The position numbers and the translations under genes are program-made. The notes below the pieces were generated by a model. It saw nothing but the letters and a program-made list of their open reading frames with translations. It made no database searches and was not told the origin of the DNA. From contig OX621245.1 of assembly GCA_951640165.1 (NCBI GenBank), positions 25,102,330-25,166,329 of the forward strand: a DNA stretch of 64,000 nt, written 5' to 3'. Source of the DNA: Pseudoips prasinana. Lineage: Eukaryota; Arthropoda; Insecta; Lepidoptera; Nolidae. Every line of letters starts with the position of its first letter. Position 1 is the stretch's first letter. Of this stretch, positions 50,601 to 61,960 are shown one piece after another.

Positions 50601-50794
50601 TTAGTTTTGTTTGTAAATATCTTGTATGTCTGTTGTCGAATAAATGTATTTCTTTATTATCCTTTCTTTCTACGCGTTGTCGAATCTTTCACCAACCTTG
50701 ATAAACCTTGCGACTAAATAAAATCTTGCAACCTCTCTCACATCTAGGACCACATCATTAATATAGAAATAAATAACTTTCCTGTATTCTAGAA

Positions 50795-51065
50795 GGCATT
50801 TTTGACAGGCCGTGGTTGGTAAATATTGGTTGCTTTTTACGCCGCAGTTAGTGGATTCGATTCCTTCCCAGGACAGATATTTTTGCGCATGAACATGCCT
50901 GTTTGTCTTGAGTCTGTGTGTAATTACATTATATAAGTACAGTTTACAAAAGAAAAGTACTATATGTAGTATAACAGTTGTCTGATTACCATGGTACAAG
51001 CTCTAATTAGTTGGCGATGAGATGGTGTGTGAATAATATCCCAGGATATTATATACATGTACGAT
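50795..51065 (+). mobile_element. tRNA-derived SINE, family C
   Basis: gacaggccgtggttggtaaa then a box-B-like GGATTCGATTCCTTCCC, body agtactatatgtagtataac, tail gtgaataatatcccaggata. Copies at 57600 (-), 60903 (+) and 61840 (+, tail). Confidence 0.75.
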
Positions 51066-51545
51066 ATATATACTTCGTGCGACAATATAGTATTTATAAA
51101 AGTGTTAGTAGTTAAGTAAGACAGAACATTTTATTGCGTTATAGTGACTTGAATTTATCTTCGTTGTTATAAAATAGCTTCGTAATAATGTATCACAAGT
51201 TTATGATTTATGTGACAAGATAACCAGTTTATGTATTATTATAAAGTTTTGGGCCGATACTTTAAAAAATATGGCTACTTGCGATAATAAATTACAGGTA
51301 ATATATTTTCTTAAACTTCTGCTAGAGAGATAAAACTAAAATGGGTAATTTATTTTTCTTAGACTCGTTGACACAGGGAGGCCAAAGTCGATTCGTGCCC
51401 TTGAAAACTAGCCGCAGGCCGCCACTTTGGTTGCTTAGAAATACTTAGGTATAAGAAACTGAACAATGCATGGAATAATCGCTATTAAAGAAATCTTAAA
51501 ATCTTTTATTTATAGAATACAATTCCAACTACTTTTGTTCATCAA
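51066..51545. other. Intergenic sequence
   Basis: No supported gene. Confidence 0.4.
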
Positions 51546-51835
51546 ATCATTCGACGACGCACACTGCTGGACAAAGGCCTCCCCCAAAGATCTACGCAAT
51601 TGCCGGTCATGCGCTATCCGCATCCAGCTATTTCCAGCGACCCTCACAAGATCATCGGCCCATATTGTAGAGGACTGCCTACGCTGCGTCTTCCAATTCA
51701 TGGTGGCCACTCAAGAACCTTTCTGTCCCAGCGGCTCAGCTCTCTTTTTCGGGCTATGTCTTTTTGGGTGACCTTGAGCCGCCTGATAAGGCCCATAGTG
51801 AGCGACCACGTCTCTGTTCCGTAAGTCATCATTGG
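51546..51835 (-). mobile_element. RTE-like LINE 3' end, reverse
   Basis: Starts near the reversed tail (cactgctggacaaaggcctc) and runs back to the VTQR-type region (ttgggtgaccttgagccgcc). Coding sense on the minus strand, with frame breaks. Confidence 0.75.
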
Positions 51836-51839
51836 CAAC

Positions 51840-52560
51840 TGTTTTTTGTTCGGATCAACCAGTAGGTACCTATTCTGAAAATATATTTTGAATAGGTACT
51901 GGGCGAGAAAGACGATTTTGCGTAAGATTCCTATTAATTTTCCTGATCTGATGATTTGTTCTGTAAATGGCTGAACAACACCTTAATCAGTCCTCAACAC
52001 CCAAGCACAAAATTAGTCAAGAAATTTAGAAATCCTTATTCATAGCTGTCTCAAAGCCAGTGATCAAGTGCTTCAAGATAAAAAAAAAATATGAGAATTT
52101 AAGCGCTACAAAACATGTGCAGTAACACTGATTCTTTCCGGATACTGCAAACTAAACCAGCACATAATCAACCTAGAGGTGGCCAACAGCACTATCTGCA
52201 GAATCTAATTCGCTAATGCGTTGTAGAAGTATCTACTTAGTACACATCATCGTGCAAACGGAAGAGATACAGACACGCATTGCTCGAACAATCTGGAAGC
52301 TTCTTGATACTATAGGACTATAAGAAAATTATAAGCTTTAGAATAAATCAGCAATGGATCCTCACACGTATTTATGGCCCACGGCCACCTTCTACCATCG
52401 AACCTCTCGCTACACACAGGGAGTTCATTCTCACATCCTCGAACCTCTTCTATCTCGTACGGTTCGGTTTCAGTGAAACTTCTTCCCACGTACGTTGATG
52501 CTATGAAATTAACTCCTTTTACGGTTTTACCTAGAGCCTACAATATGGGGCCCTTCAATT
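51840..52560. other. Intergenic sequence, nothing recognised
   Basis: Contains a 62-codon ORF at 52374 with composition like degenerate LINE C-terminus; not supported. Confidence 0.4.
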
Positions 52561-52564
52561 AAGG

Positions 52565-52690
52565 ATTTATAAGGTTTCTAGAGGATCGGCAACGCCCGAA
52601 TGATGCCCCTGGTGTTGCAAGCGTTCTCAAGCTACGGCGACCACTTACCATCAGGTAGGCCATATGCTTGTTTGCCAATTAAGTTGTATA
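52565..52690 (+). mobile_element. LINE 3'-end fragment (family of 47060-50333)
   Basis: gaggatcggcaacgcccgaa ... cgaccacttaccatcaggta matches the 3' end of the LINE with many differences. Older copy. Confidence 0.65.
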
Positions 52691-52734
52691 ATTATTATTA
52701 TATTATATAATAATTAAAAAATAATAATCAAAAA

Positions 52735-52935
52735 AGCACGTGTGGCGCAGCGGCTAAGACAGTCGCCTAGCCGCTTCGGGTCGCGGGTTCGAGTCCCGCA
52801 CCGGATAACAATTTGTGTGACCCTTAAATAGTTGTTCTGAGTCTGGATGTTACTGTGTCCGTCTATTATAATATGTTTGTAAAGTACCCCGCAACACGGT
52901 ATTTGATTCCCCAGTGCGGGCGTTATGTTTAAAAA
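52735..52935 (+). mobile_element. tRNA-derived SINE, family A
   Basis: GCACGTGTGGCGCAGCGGCT and GGGTTCGAGTCCC boxes, then the shared body aatagttgttctgagtctgg, ending near cagtgcgggcgtt. Confidence 0.85.
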
Positions 52936-53395
52936 AATTATATACAACGCCCTTTTAATCTATATACACCCAAAATTTATCCATATAAGTAACACATTGT
53001 GCCGTAAAAACAATATTGCGCCACCAGGGGTAAATTTCATGGGTCAACAATTTCACTACATCTCGGGTCCAAAGTCAAGCCTTTCCGAAGTTTATTATTT
53101 CCCGTTCCTTGATACCCTGTTAACGGGTCCCGTTTAATCAATCCTTTGATATTTACATGTTTCAGATCAAGTTGGTAACTGTTAAACCCAAGCTTTTGTT
53201 GGCTAGTTTGTGTGTAGGTACGAGTATGGTCGGAATTTAATTAATGCGTTGGCGAAACTCTTTGGTTTTTGCGTAAACATACCTATGTTAACATTTGTTT
53301 ACAAACAACGGGTAAAGTTTTAAATTAGATGCAATACAGGGTGTACCATATAGTGTTTAAACCTTACAAGCCCTATCAAAACTTCAGCAACACTT
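52936..53395. other. Intergenic sequence
   Basis: No supported feature. Confidence 0.4.
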
Positions 53396-53399
53396 GTTT

Positions 53400-53528
53400 G
53401 CTGACTTTAAAAGGCCGGCTACGCACCCGCGACACCTCTGGTGTTGCTAGTGCCCATGGGCGGCGGTGATCACTTACCATCAGGTGACCCACTTGCTCGT
53501 TTGTCGCCCTCTGATATATAAAAAAAAA
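53400..53528 (+). mobile_element. LINE 3'-end fragment
   Basis: ggccggctacgcacccgcga ... gggcggcggtgatcacttac ... tcgtttgtcgcc, then tatataaaaaaaa. Same 3' end as the LINE at 50333. Confidence 0.75.
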
Positions 53529-53529
53529 C

Positions 53530-54186
53530 TTGAAACTGAATAGCTACACGGTGTTACCCGCGATTTAGCAATGTATTGTAGCCTATATGTTATTTCAGTG
53601 TATATAACCCATTTTCATTTCAAATTTCATATGTTGCTTTCCTGATGGTTTTACTTGATTGGGTAACCAAACATAATCCAATCCAAAAATATAAACGAAA
53701 CAACTTTCCCATTTATTATATTAAGAGTGTCAGATTTAAAAATACACTAAAATATCGCTGAGATACTTTCTGTTAAATGAAGCTAAATCATAGCCAGAGG
53801 CTCTCACCGGTCCGTAAGTGATTAGCGAGGTTAAGCTAGTTGCTTAACCTTTGCTGGCTAGCGGTTAGTCCATAGATTGGTGACCGCCAAAGTCGTTTAA
53901 TTTATGAGTGTTTCCGTGCTTCAGAGGGCACGTTAAGCTATTGGTCCCGGTTGTAGACATTAGGCAACAGTCGTTAAGCCATGTTATAGGCCTACTGGGC
54001 GGCTTGAACAACTCTGACACTAGGGTAACCTCTGCACATACAATAAGTAAGTAAGTACTAATACTAACTACTTGTAGACATTCGTTATGTATAAAAATCT
54101 TATTAACTTTTATCACACACGTTGTATTGCCACAGTTATTGCCATAAGCCTTGCAATACTGCACAGTTAAAATTCTATGCCTTGTA
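53530..54186. other. Intergenic sequence
   Basis: No gene supported. The 140-codon minus ORF (53865-54287) has no motif and crosses into the nested repeat. Confidence 0.4.
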
Positions 54187-55078
54187 AAGGTGATTTTCCA
54201 CCAGAGTGGCGAGACGAGACGAGGAAAAATGAACGAGGAAGAATTGAAATCGTACTGACCCTTTTCCACTAAAAATAGCCATCGCAAGCTCGCGCGTGAC
54301 CGCCGCGCCGCCCGTAGGCTTCATTAGATTAAGATTAGGGTTGTAACGGATCTTCGCCTCCGCTTCCGTTACTGCGGAAGTTCCGCATGAAATCGTACCT
54401 TCGCCTCCGCCTCCGCCTCCGCTGTTTTTTTGCGGAGTTATAACGGAGGCTTATTTACGGCATAATATATATTATATTCGATATATCTCTGCATCACCCA
54501 AAGGTCGACTGGCAGAGAATGCCCTTGGCATCAATTCCGCCTTTGTCATCATCATTATATCAGCCGAATGACGCCCACAGCTGGACAAAAGCCTCCCCCA
54601 AAGATATCCATGATTGCTGGTCTTACGCTATCGGCATCCAGCGACTTCCAGCAACCCGCACAAGATCATCCGGCTCGTGTTCGCCACTCGAGAACCTTTC
54701 TGCCGCAGCGGCCGTCGGCTCTACGAGCTATGTGCCCTGCACACTGACACTTCAGCTTGGAAATTCTTCGGGTTGAATCGGTTACGATTCGATCTCGCGG
54801 GGAAACTCCAAGCATAGCCCTTTCCATTGCTCTTTCGGTGACCTTGTGCCGCCTGATAAGACCCATAGTGAGCGATGACGTCTCAGTTCCGTTAGTAATC
54901 ACTGGCAACACACACTGGTTGAAGACTTTCGACTTGAGATACTGCGGTATTTGGGTTAGGAAGATATTAAGTAGCTTCTCAAACGCTGCCCAGCCGAGTG
55001 GGATTCTATGATTGACCTCCTTTTCGAAGTTGGACCTACCTAGTTGGATGATCTGTCCTAAGTAAATAATATAGTTCT

Positions 55079-56070
55079 CTACAACTTCGAGTAGACTATC
55101 CTGAGGCCATTGAGGATTGTACCGAGGTCTTCTAGGATCTCAGCCATGACTACTATATTGTCGGAAAATCGAAGGTGGGTGATGTACTCACCATTGACAT
55201 TGCTGCCAAAGCCTTCCCAGTCCAAAAGCTTGAAGACATCTTCCAATGCAGCGGTGAACAGTTTCGGAGATATAACATCTCCCTGTCTCACACCTCGCTG
55301 CAAGTGGATAGGTTCCGAGTTCTGGTCCGAGAGTCGCACTGACATAGTGGCGTTTTCATATAAACACTTGAACACCTCGATATACCGGTAGTCACTTTGG
55401 CATTTTTGGAGAGACCTCAGTACGGCCCAGGTTTTGATTGAATCAAAGTTTTTTTCATAGTCCACAAACACTAAACATAATGGCTGGTTATACTCTTCGG
55501 TCTTATTTATGTGGTCTATGGTACTAAAGCCTTTATGGAATCCGGCTTGTTTGGGAGGCTGGAAGTCGTCAAACCTGCGTGCGAGACGATTCGTAATGAC
55601 TCTCGAAAACAACTTGTAAACATGGCTCAGCATTGTGATGGGTCTGTAATTCTTCAAGAGGGTTTTTCGCCTTTTTTAAGAACAGCGCCGCCACACCTCT
55701 GAGCCATACTTGTGGCGTTTGACGTTCTAGTATGACGGGAGTTCAATAACTTCTGAAGGGCCCGTAGAAGAGCTAGAAGCTCTGCTGTAACTCCATCATC
55801 ACCAGGCGCCTTGTTGTTCTTAAGCTGTTTGAGAGGGATTCTTATCTCGCACATGCTGACGTCCGGGATGTCTTCGGTGAAGTGTCGGGTTAGTCCTGCT
55901 CTAGGATCTGAGGCACAACTATCGACAGGTGACTGGTTTCTCGTATACAGCTGTCCATAGAACCTCTCGATCTCTCCCAGCAACTCAGGTCTAGACGTGG
56001 CGATTCTGCCATCCTCAGTCTTCAGCTTCGTCAGTTGGCTCTGTCCAACAGACAGTTCTCTTGCTAACAC
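55079..56070 (-). pseudogene. RTE-like reverse transcriptase, inactivated
   Basis: Two open pieces. 55654-56070 gives the linker with LKQLKNNKAPGDDGV. 55079-55657 gives KNYRPITMLSHVYKLFSRVI, a motif-A region LVFVDYEKNFDS and RGVRQGDVISPKLF. The catalytic box reads RFSDNIVV where active relatives have FADD, so both the Ala and one catalytic Asp are changed and the enzyme would be dead even without the frame breaks. Confidence 0.85.
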
Positions 56071-56410
56071 TTTAGAGCCTTTGTTCCCCTCAGTGGCGTC
56101 TTAATATATTTTGTATTAATTGGGCGCATGTCGCGAGTCAAAGACTTTGAAATCTGTCTGTTAAGCTGCCGGTATCTGGTAGCATCATCAGAGGATGTCA
56201 TAACCATTTTCCGTTTTTCTTCCTTTAGCTGCAGGGTTTAGTCAGAGGTCTTTTTGTTTCTGTTTGTACGGCGGGTCTTAAAGACCCAGCCGTATGGACA
56301 GCTTCTACGAACCTGTCGTGGTATGACCCCACTCGGTTCTGCAGTTTGAGCTGAAAGGGTTCCGGGTTTTCGACGTGGATGGGTAAAGGTCGGAGCATAG
56401 ACTTTATCAG

Positions 56411-56611
56411 TCAGGACCTCTGGAGCTTGACATTAAGGTTCAATGAGCCCCGCCTGTGATCGCTCCCGCTTTTAACCGTATTGATCACAATGACGTCATT
56501 GAACAGCTGTTTTATCGTCAACAAAATAAAATCTATCTCGTTTTTTGTTTTACCTTCGGGGCTTACCCAGGTCCATTTGCGGTTATCCGGCTTCTTGAAA
56601 AAGGAGTTCAT
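56411..56611 (-). pseudogene. RTE-like endonuclease C-terminal piece
   Basis: 66 codons with TWVSPEGKTKNEIDFIL and a GSDHR motif, the end of the APE-like endonuclease. The rest of the domain is missing upstream, so the element is 5'-truncated. Confidence 0.7.
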
Positions 56612-56694
56612 CCCTCCTTCTCCATGAAGTCAAATTGAAATTGCCCCACTTTCAGCTCATTCTTCATTTAAAGAGATTAAAAAAGATATTAATA

Positions 56695-56864
56695 TCTCTA
56701 CTATATAAAAATAAGTCGGGTTTTCCTTCCTGACGCTAAAACTCCAGAACGCACGAACCGATTCTACGGTTTTGCATTCGTTGGAAAGGTCTCGGGCTCC
56801 GTGAGGTTTATAGCAAAGAAAATTTATAAAATTTAACGCGGGTAACACCGCGGGGCACAGCTAG
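56695..56864 (+). mobile_element. Short non-autonomous Helitron
   Basis: Begins TCTCTACTATATAAAAATAA after an A and ends ...CGCGGGGCACAGCTAG before a T. 170 bp. Confidence 0.7.
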
Positions 56865-57599
56865 TTACTCATAAAATACTATTTTTTCACTACCACTTTC
56901 ACCTTCGCATTCGCATCCGTTAACCTCCGCGTCCGCGGAGGTGAAATCCGTCACCTTCGCATCCGCATCGGCCTCCGCTAAGAGCCCTCCGTTACAACCC
57001 TAATTAAGATATAGGTACAGTGCTGTTTGAGTTTGTCTTGCAATACACACGCACAACGAACAACAATAAGCCTCTCGCGAGAAGCGTGTTTCTGTTCTAA
57101 GGTAATTTATACTCTAAAACGGAAGCAATACGGTTCATTTTTACACAAAAAAATATTCACGCCTCGCATATTCTCGTCAATCCACAATGTTTCCACCAAA
57201 GATGCGCTGGGAGAGGATTGAAAATTTGCCATACAAATTTCAATTCTCTCCTCGCCTCGCCTCGCCAAGCCACTCTGGTGGACAATCACCTTAAAACTTC
57301 ACGGGGACATTACTATATGCGTTGTAACACTACATAGTTATTACTAAATGCCTTGTTACTACACAGTAATCTTTATACGCCAGTAAAATAGGTTATAGTA
57401 AAACAGGGCAAACATGCATATGATTTTAACCTGTTACTGTAGTCTTACGTTACATATTATGATATTACTTCACGCGACTTTACTCACACCTAGCATTATA
57501 ACATTGACTGTATAATAATAAACCTATTAAATGTTACCGATTATACTCAGCACAGATTATAAGCTATGCTCTAACACTATATATAATAATAAAAATATC

Positions 57600-57830
57600 C
57601 TGGAACGTAATTGACATACGGCCATCTGATCCCAAACTAAGCAGACCTTGTACTATGGAAACTAGATAACTGATATACTACACATGCTACTTTTAATGAT
57701 AATTACACCCAAACTCAGGTAAAACAGACTTGTTAATGCACACAAATATTTGTGTTGGGTGGGAATCTAACCCACGACCATCGGCGCGAAAAGCAAGCAT
57801 TTGCCACCCACGCCAACAGGCCTGTCAATA
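57600..57830 (-). mobile_element. tRNA-derived SINE, family C
   Basis: On the minus strand GGCCTGTTGGCGTGGGTGGC and GTGGGTTAGATTCCCACCC boxes, with the tail near 57600 (aaactaagcagaccttgtac reversed). Confidence 0.7.
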
Positions 57831-58430
57831 TAGGTTGCTGTTAAGCGTGATTTATGTCACGTGGAGGGTTTCTAAAGTCAAATCTAACTGACTACCCTAA
57901 AATTTTCTAACACTATTTAGAATTTAAGTTTCATAGTAGGTTTTTGTTTAATTTACTTTATGCTACATTCAAATTTGGCTCGGAAATATAGAGAAATAAT
58001 TTATTTCTAGCTAACTTTATAATACTTGAAGAAAAGATATCTTATCAAAAATAATTAAGATATAATCAAGTGAAACGTTTTTCCGAATGTTTTAATTACT
58101 GAAACGAAACAAAAAATATGCATCAATAATTAATTTAAGTAAATAAATTTCAATTTTCATTTAATCCATCTTTTGATGTCTACTGAACAATTGAAATGTT
58201 ATTGGACCTAATTATAATTTATTCTAGAAAGTAAACGTTATCAAATTTTAATCACAATTCTCGAGGTAAGATTAGTTATTTTTAATTTAAATTCAATTTA
58301 CATTATATACTTTAAAAGAGTGTCCTGCACTCAAATAATAACCTAAGTCACCAATTATTGTATTCTAAAAGTTAATTTTATTAGTTATAAGATTTAATTA
58401 ATAATTTAATTAAAAATACCTTAGTGTCTC
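57831..58430. other. AT-rich intergenic sequence
   Basis: No supported feature. Confidence 0.45.
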
Positions 58431-58434
58431 AAGC

Positions 58435-58650
58435 CGAAAGTCGAAGAGACCGATGGCCGTTGGGCCAAAAGGTTCTCGAGGGGCGACCACGAACCGGAAA
58501 ACGCAGCGTGGGCAGACCCCTACAAAATGGACCGATGATCTTGTGAGGGTCGCTGAAAGTAGCTGGATGCGGATAGCGCAAGATCAGCAATTGTGGACAT
58601 CTTTGGGGTGGCCTTTGTCCAGCAGTGGGCGTCTTTCGGTTGATGTAAAA
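58435..58650 (+). mobile_element. RTE-like LINE 3' end
   Basis: Reads KWTDDLVRVAESSWMRIAQD in plus-strand frame and ends tccagcagtgggcgtctttc ggttgatg. Confidence 0.8.
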
Positions 58651-58654
58651 GAGG

Positions 58655-59285
58655 ATTCACAGTCTTATCACTTACAAGACCTCTTTATAGTTACAAGATT
58701 AAATTGATAATATTAATAATAGTGATTTCTTACCTTAATAATATATTTAAAACAATAAGAATTAATTAACCATTTTTACAATAAGCTAGGTATTTAAATT
58801 AACTATTCATATCATGAATAATTAATCATTACTATAATAAAATTATAGTTCTATATTATCAAATATGAGCCACAGATCTAATAAGCTATTTGAACTTAAG
58901 ATTTCATATTTATAATTAACTTGCAATACATCCATGTTATGACTATTTGCTACTCGTATAAGCGCTTCTTAAAGTCTATATGAATAAAAACAGTTTTATT
59001 TTATTTATTATTTCACTTTAATAATTTCATTCAGAAAGCCTTACAAAATCAGGTCTTTTGACAAACCGAATTTCATAAGGAAACAGCTCTTCATAATGGT
59101 TGTACCTCGGAATCATTTTAGCCAGCAAATTGAATAGACGTGACTCGAAATGGCAAAGCTAACGTTAGGCTAAGAGCTTGGGAACTAACTCATGAGTGTC
59201 TCATAATAACTATCAATTTAAAAAAATAAACAAACACCCTTTAGTAAAAAAGAAAGAAACATTGTTATAGCATCGGTGAAAGGCA
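58655..59285. other. AT-rich intergenic sequence
   Basis: No supported feature. Confidence 0.45.
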
Positions 59286-59289
59286 ATTA

Positions 59290-59545
59290 AGAATAGAATA
59301 GTCATATAGTACGATATCCACTGCTGGACAAAAAGGGATTATGGTATATCCTACCAGGATTTTTGGGGAAGGCTTCTCAAGAATCATCTTGGTGCGATAT
59401 GCCATAAATGCCACACTTGGCAGATGGGTTGGCGATCGCAGTACGATGGTCATAGTACTCAGAAAGAAGTTTCTGGACGTCCTCTCGGAGGTATTTCCTC
59501 GGGACGACTTCAACGCCCCCCACGGGATGAGATGGGGTGATATTC
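59290..59545 (-). mobile_element. Dispersed repeat R1, reverse copy
   Basis: Reverse of 26150-26370: gggttggcgatcgcagtacg, then cacgggatgagatggggtga, with the tail piece tccactgctggacaaaaag at 59318-59336. Confidence 0.65.
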
Positions 59546-59549
59546 GCAG

Positions 59550-59980
59550 CCATCACTACACAGCATAGTATGCTATAGAAACAACGAGTGCTGATCACTT
59601 AGATTCCCTTATTTGTATTTAATGTACACAACTAATTGTCTTTACCGTAGAAAAGAGATTTAGGCTTTAGCCCTAAGATTTTAAATATGAATACAGTGGG
59701 CACCACTAACCTTTTACTTAACATTTATAATATTTTACTTCATCTATTAAAAACAGTATAGATATATTTTAACTATTGACGGCACGAGCTCTCGAACTAT
59801 TTACTACGTTTTGAGCCATATGAATTAAAAATGAAGGATATATATACCTACTGCGGTTGTTAAAAGTCTCATTTTAGTCAGCATGCTAGTTATAATGATG
59901 TTTATTTACATTTAATAGGAATCATTTAAGGCCGTCAAACTTTCTAAGTAGGTAATTGAATCTGGATGTGTTTGCCGTAG
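59550..59980. other. Intergenic sequence
   Basis: No supported feature. Confidence 0.4.
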
Positions 59981-59984
59981 ATAC

Positions 59985-60125
59985 CGCGGTTGTCATGCGA
60001 GTTGGTGAGCTCAATTAGGTTCTAGTTATATACACAGGTGGTACTGCTTCCCTACGTGGTATCCCTTAGTTGCCTTTTACCATACCCACGGGACGGTATT
60101 ATTCTTTCTAGGAACCACAAGACTG
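59985..60125. repeat. Dispersed repeat, second copy of 9690-9850
   Basis: acacaggtggtactgcttcc, gccttttaccatacccacgg and ttattctttct match the copy near 9720-9800. Confidence 0.5.
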
Positions 60126-60667
60126 GTGGCTATTTTCTTTTAATACTCCGTTTCTCCTCTCATGACCAGTACCTATGTACGATCTTAATTAATATATTAA
60201 TAATTATTATTTAAAATTATTAATTGAAATCATGGTTGTACTAACTGCGTCTGCGACTTCACATAATTTATTAAAGTCTTTGTGTGCTCGCATAATAAAT
60301 ACATATGTTTGTTGCCCGTAATTTGAGTATTACATCGATTTGATCTCTATGTAGACTTGTAGGTAATTAGGTCTCACCCTTCAAATTGTTTGTACCTATA
60401 GAACTGTTCATACACGATAAACATTAAATATTAGGAAGTTCGACAAATATAATTAAGATTATTCGCAGTAGATACTTTTTTATTTAATAATTTCCTGCAC
60501 TTATTGCACAAAGGCGGACTTAATGCCTAAGTCATTCTCTACCAGCCAACCTTGGAGCAATGCAGAGAAAATATGGTAGGTGGACTGAAGAGTAAAAAAT
60601 AAATATTGTTGGTGAGAAGATATAAGCTGCATCAATTGCATAGATATAAAATTTAATTCATACTATA
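60126..60667. other. Intergenic sequence
   Basis: 60490-60600 resembles a reversed LINE-type tail (cctgcacttattgcacaaag) but weakly. No gene. Confidence 0.35.
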
Positions 60668-60891
60668 TCTATATATAAAAATCAATGCCACTTTTCGTTG
60701 TAATGTTATAACTCAACAACGCCTTTACCGATTTGGCTAATTTTGGTCTTAAATTATTCGTGGAAGTCCAGGGAAGGTTTGTACGTAAAGGAAATTAAAA
60801 AAAATTGAAAAAGTGTAATATCAACATCTTTTAGCAATTATTTAAATATGTTTTTGTTTGAATAAATGCGAAGCACGTACCGGGCCGCTAG
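60668..60891 (+). mobile_element. Non-autonomous Helitron, plus copy of an inverted pair
   Basis: TCTATATATAAAAATCAATG ... CCGGGCCGCTAG, inserted between A and T. Very similar to 61579-61825 in reverse. Confidence 0.8.
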
Positions 60892-60902
60892 TAATAAATA
60901 TC

Positions 60903-61042
60903 GACAGGCCGGTTGTGGTGGTTGGAAAATACTTGCCTTTCAAGCCACAGGTCGTGGGTTCGATTCCCACCCAGGTCAGATATTTATGTGCACATGCTTG
61001 TTTGAGTTTGGGTGTAATTATCTACTTTATTGACTACTTTTT
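60903..61042 (+). mobile_element. SINE family C, 5' part
   Basis: GACAGGCCGGTTGTGGTGGT and GGGTTCGATTCCC boxes; cut off by the SINE A copy that follows. Confidence 0.7.
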
Positions 61043-61215
61043 TTTTAAAAGACCACGCGCGTGCTAGGTAATCTAATCCCTGTGTCGCGGGGTACTTTAC
61101 AAACATATAATAGACGGACACAAATAACATCCAGACTAAGATCTCCGGCGCGGGACTCAAACCCGCGACACGAAGCAGTGAGGCGACTGTCTTAGCCGCT
61201 GCGCCACACGTGCAG
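61043..61215 (-). mobile_element. tRNA-derived SINE, family A
   Basis: Minus strand GCACGTGTGGCGCAGCGGCT and CGCGGGTTTGAGTCCCGCGC boxes. Strongly conserved with the 52735 copy. Confidence 0.82.
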
Positions 61216-61519
61216 TCAAGCAGCAAACTGTTTAAACAAGGTGTGACATAGTGGACGAATATAATGACTGCATCTAAACATAAGGAATCCCTATACAAAG
61301 CGACTCACAGATAAGAACTTTGAACTAAACTCCGGATGCTCTCACAAAAATTAGCCAACTCCAGTAACAAGTTATCCTGTTCAGTAATGGTCCTGTCAAC
61401 AGAGATGTAATTACAGGGTATCGGATTTGGTTTAGGAGCTTCATATATAGGAAATATATATGTATAATAATTATGAGGATATATGTTGTAATTCCTAGAT
61501 TTTAAGATTATTTAATGTC

Positions 61520-61557
61520 ATAAATAAATAAAAATAAATAAAATAAATAAATAAATA
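61520..61557. repeat. (AAAT)n microsatellite
   Basis: Runs of aaataaataaataaat. Confidence 0.85.
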
Positions 61558-61578
61558 ATCTAATTATTTATATAAGTA

Positions 61579-61825
61579 CTAGCGGCCCGGTACGTGCTTC
61601 GCTACGTATGATTATTAAGTTCATTTATTCAAACAAAAAAATATTTTAAATTGCTAAAAGATGTTGATTTTACACTTTTACAAGACTTTTTTAAAATTTT
61701 CTCTACGTACAAACCTTCCCTGGACTTCCACGAATAATTCAAGACCAAAATTAGCCAAATCGGTAAAGGCGTTGTTGAGTTATAACATTACAACGGAAAG
61801 TGGCATTGATTTTTATATATATAGA
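61579..61825 (-). mobile_element. Non-autonomous Helitron, minus copy of an inverted pair
   Basis: On the minus strand starts TCTATATATATAAAAATCAA and ends CCGGGCCGCTAG. Inverted relative to 60668-60891, 690 bp apart. Confidence 0.8.
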
Positions 61826-61839
61826 TGTATTTTCAAAAG

Positions 61840-61960
61840 TAAAGTAGTATATGTAGCATATCAATAATCTGGTTTTCATTGTACATGCTCTGCTCAGTTT
61901 GGGACCAAATGGCCGTGTGTGAATAATGTCCCAGGATATATTATATTATGATTAGGTAAA
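61840..61960 (+). mobile_element. SINE family C, 3' tail
   Basis: agtagtatatgtagcatatc ... gtgtgtgaataatgtcccag. Probably the displaced 3' half of the copy at 60903, separated by the SINE A and Helitron insertions. Confidence 0.65.

Larger units (their letters stand above)
54545..56640 (-). mobile_element. RTE-like LINE, longest copy, dead
   Basis: On the minus strand this carries the end of the endonuclease (about 56611-56411), a linker (56070-55654), reverse transcriptase (55657-55079) and the C-terminal region to the tail near 54550 (ctggacaaaagcctccccca reversed). It is inserted within the hAT element. It supplies the reference for the many shorter fragments of this family in the window. 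Confidence 0.82.
54337..57002. mobile_element. hAT-type DNA element with 8-bp target duplication
   Basis: Inverted ends TAGGGTTGTAACGGA (54337-54351) and its reverse complement ending 57002, flanked by a perfect ATTAAGAT duplication (54329-54336 and 57003-57010). Subterminal cctccgc repeats are present at both ends, as in hAT transposase binding regions. No transposase; the inside holds a LINE and a Helitron. Confidence 0.88.
54187..57292. mobile_element. Outer inverted-repeat element of a nested cluster
   Basis: Left end AAGGTGATTTTCCACCAGAG tggcgagacgagacgagg; right end is the inverse (ccactctggtgg acaatcacctt), with gcgaggcgagg subterminal repeats. With the hAT insertion removed it would be a MITE of about 430 bp. 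Target duplication unclear. Confidence 0.7.

Noticed and set aside
50670..50999. 109-codon minus ORF
   Set aside because: Runs through a SINE family C copy in the wrong sense and has no domain.
52735..52815. tRNA gene-like sequences (also 25840, 29530, 30480, 50340, 60910, 61150)
   Set aside because: They have A- and B-box promoters but continue into shared non-tRNA bodies and tails and recur as dispersed families, so they are SINE heads.
53865..54287. 140-codon minus ORF
   Set aside because: Crosses the boundary of the nested element at 54187, so it joins unrelated sequences; no motif.
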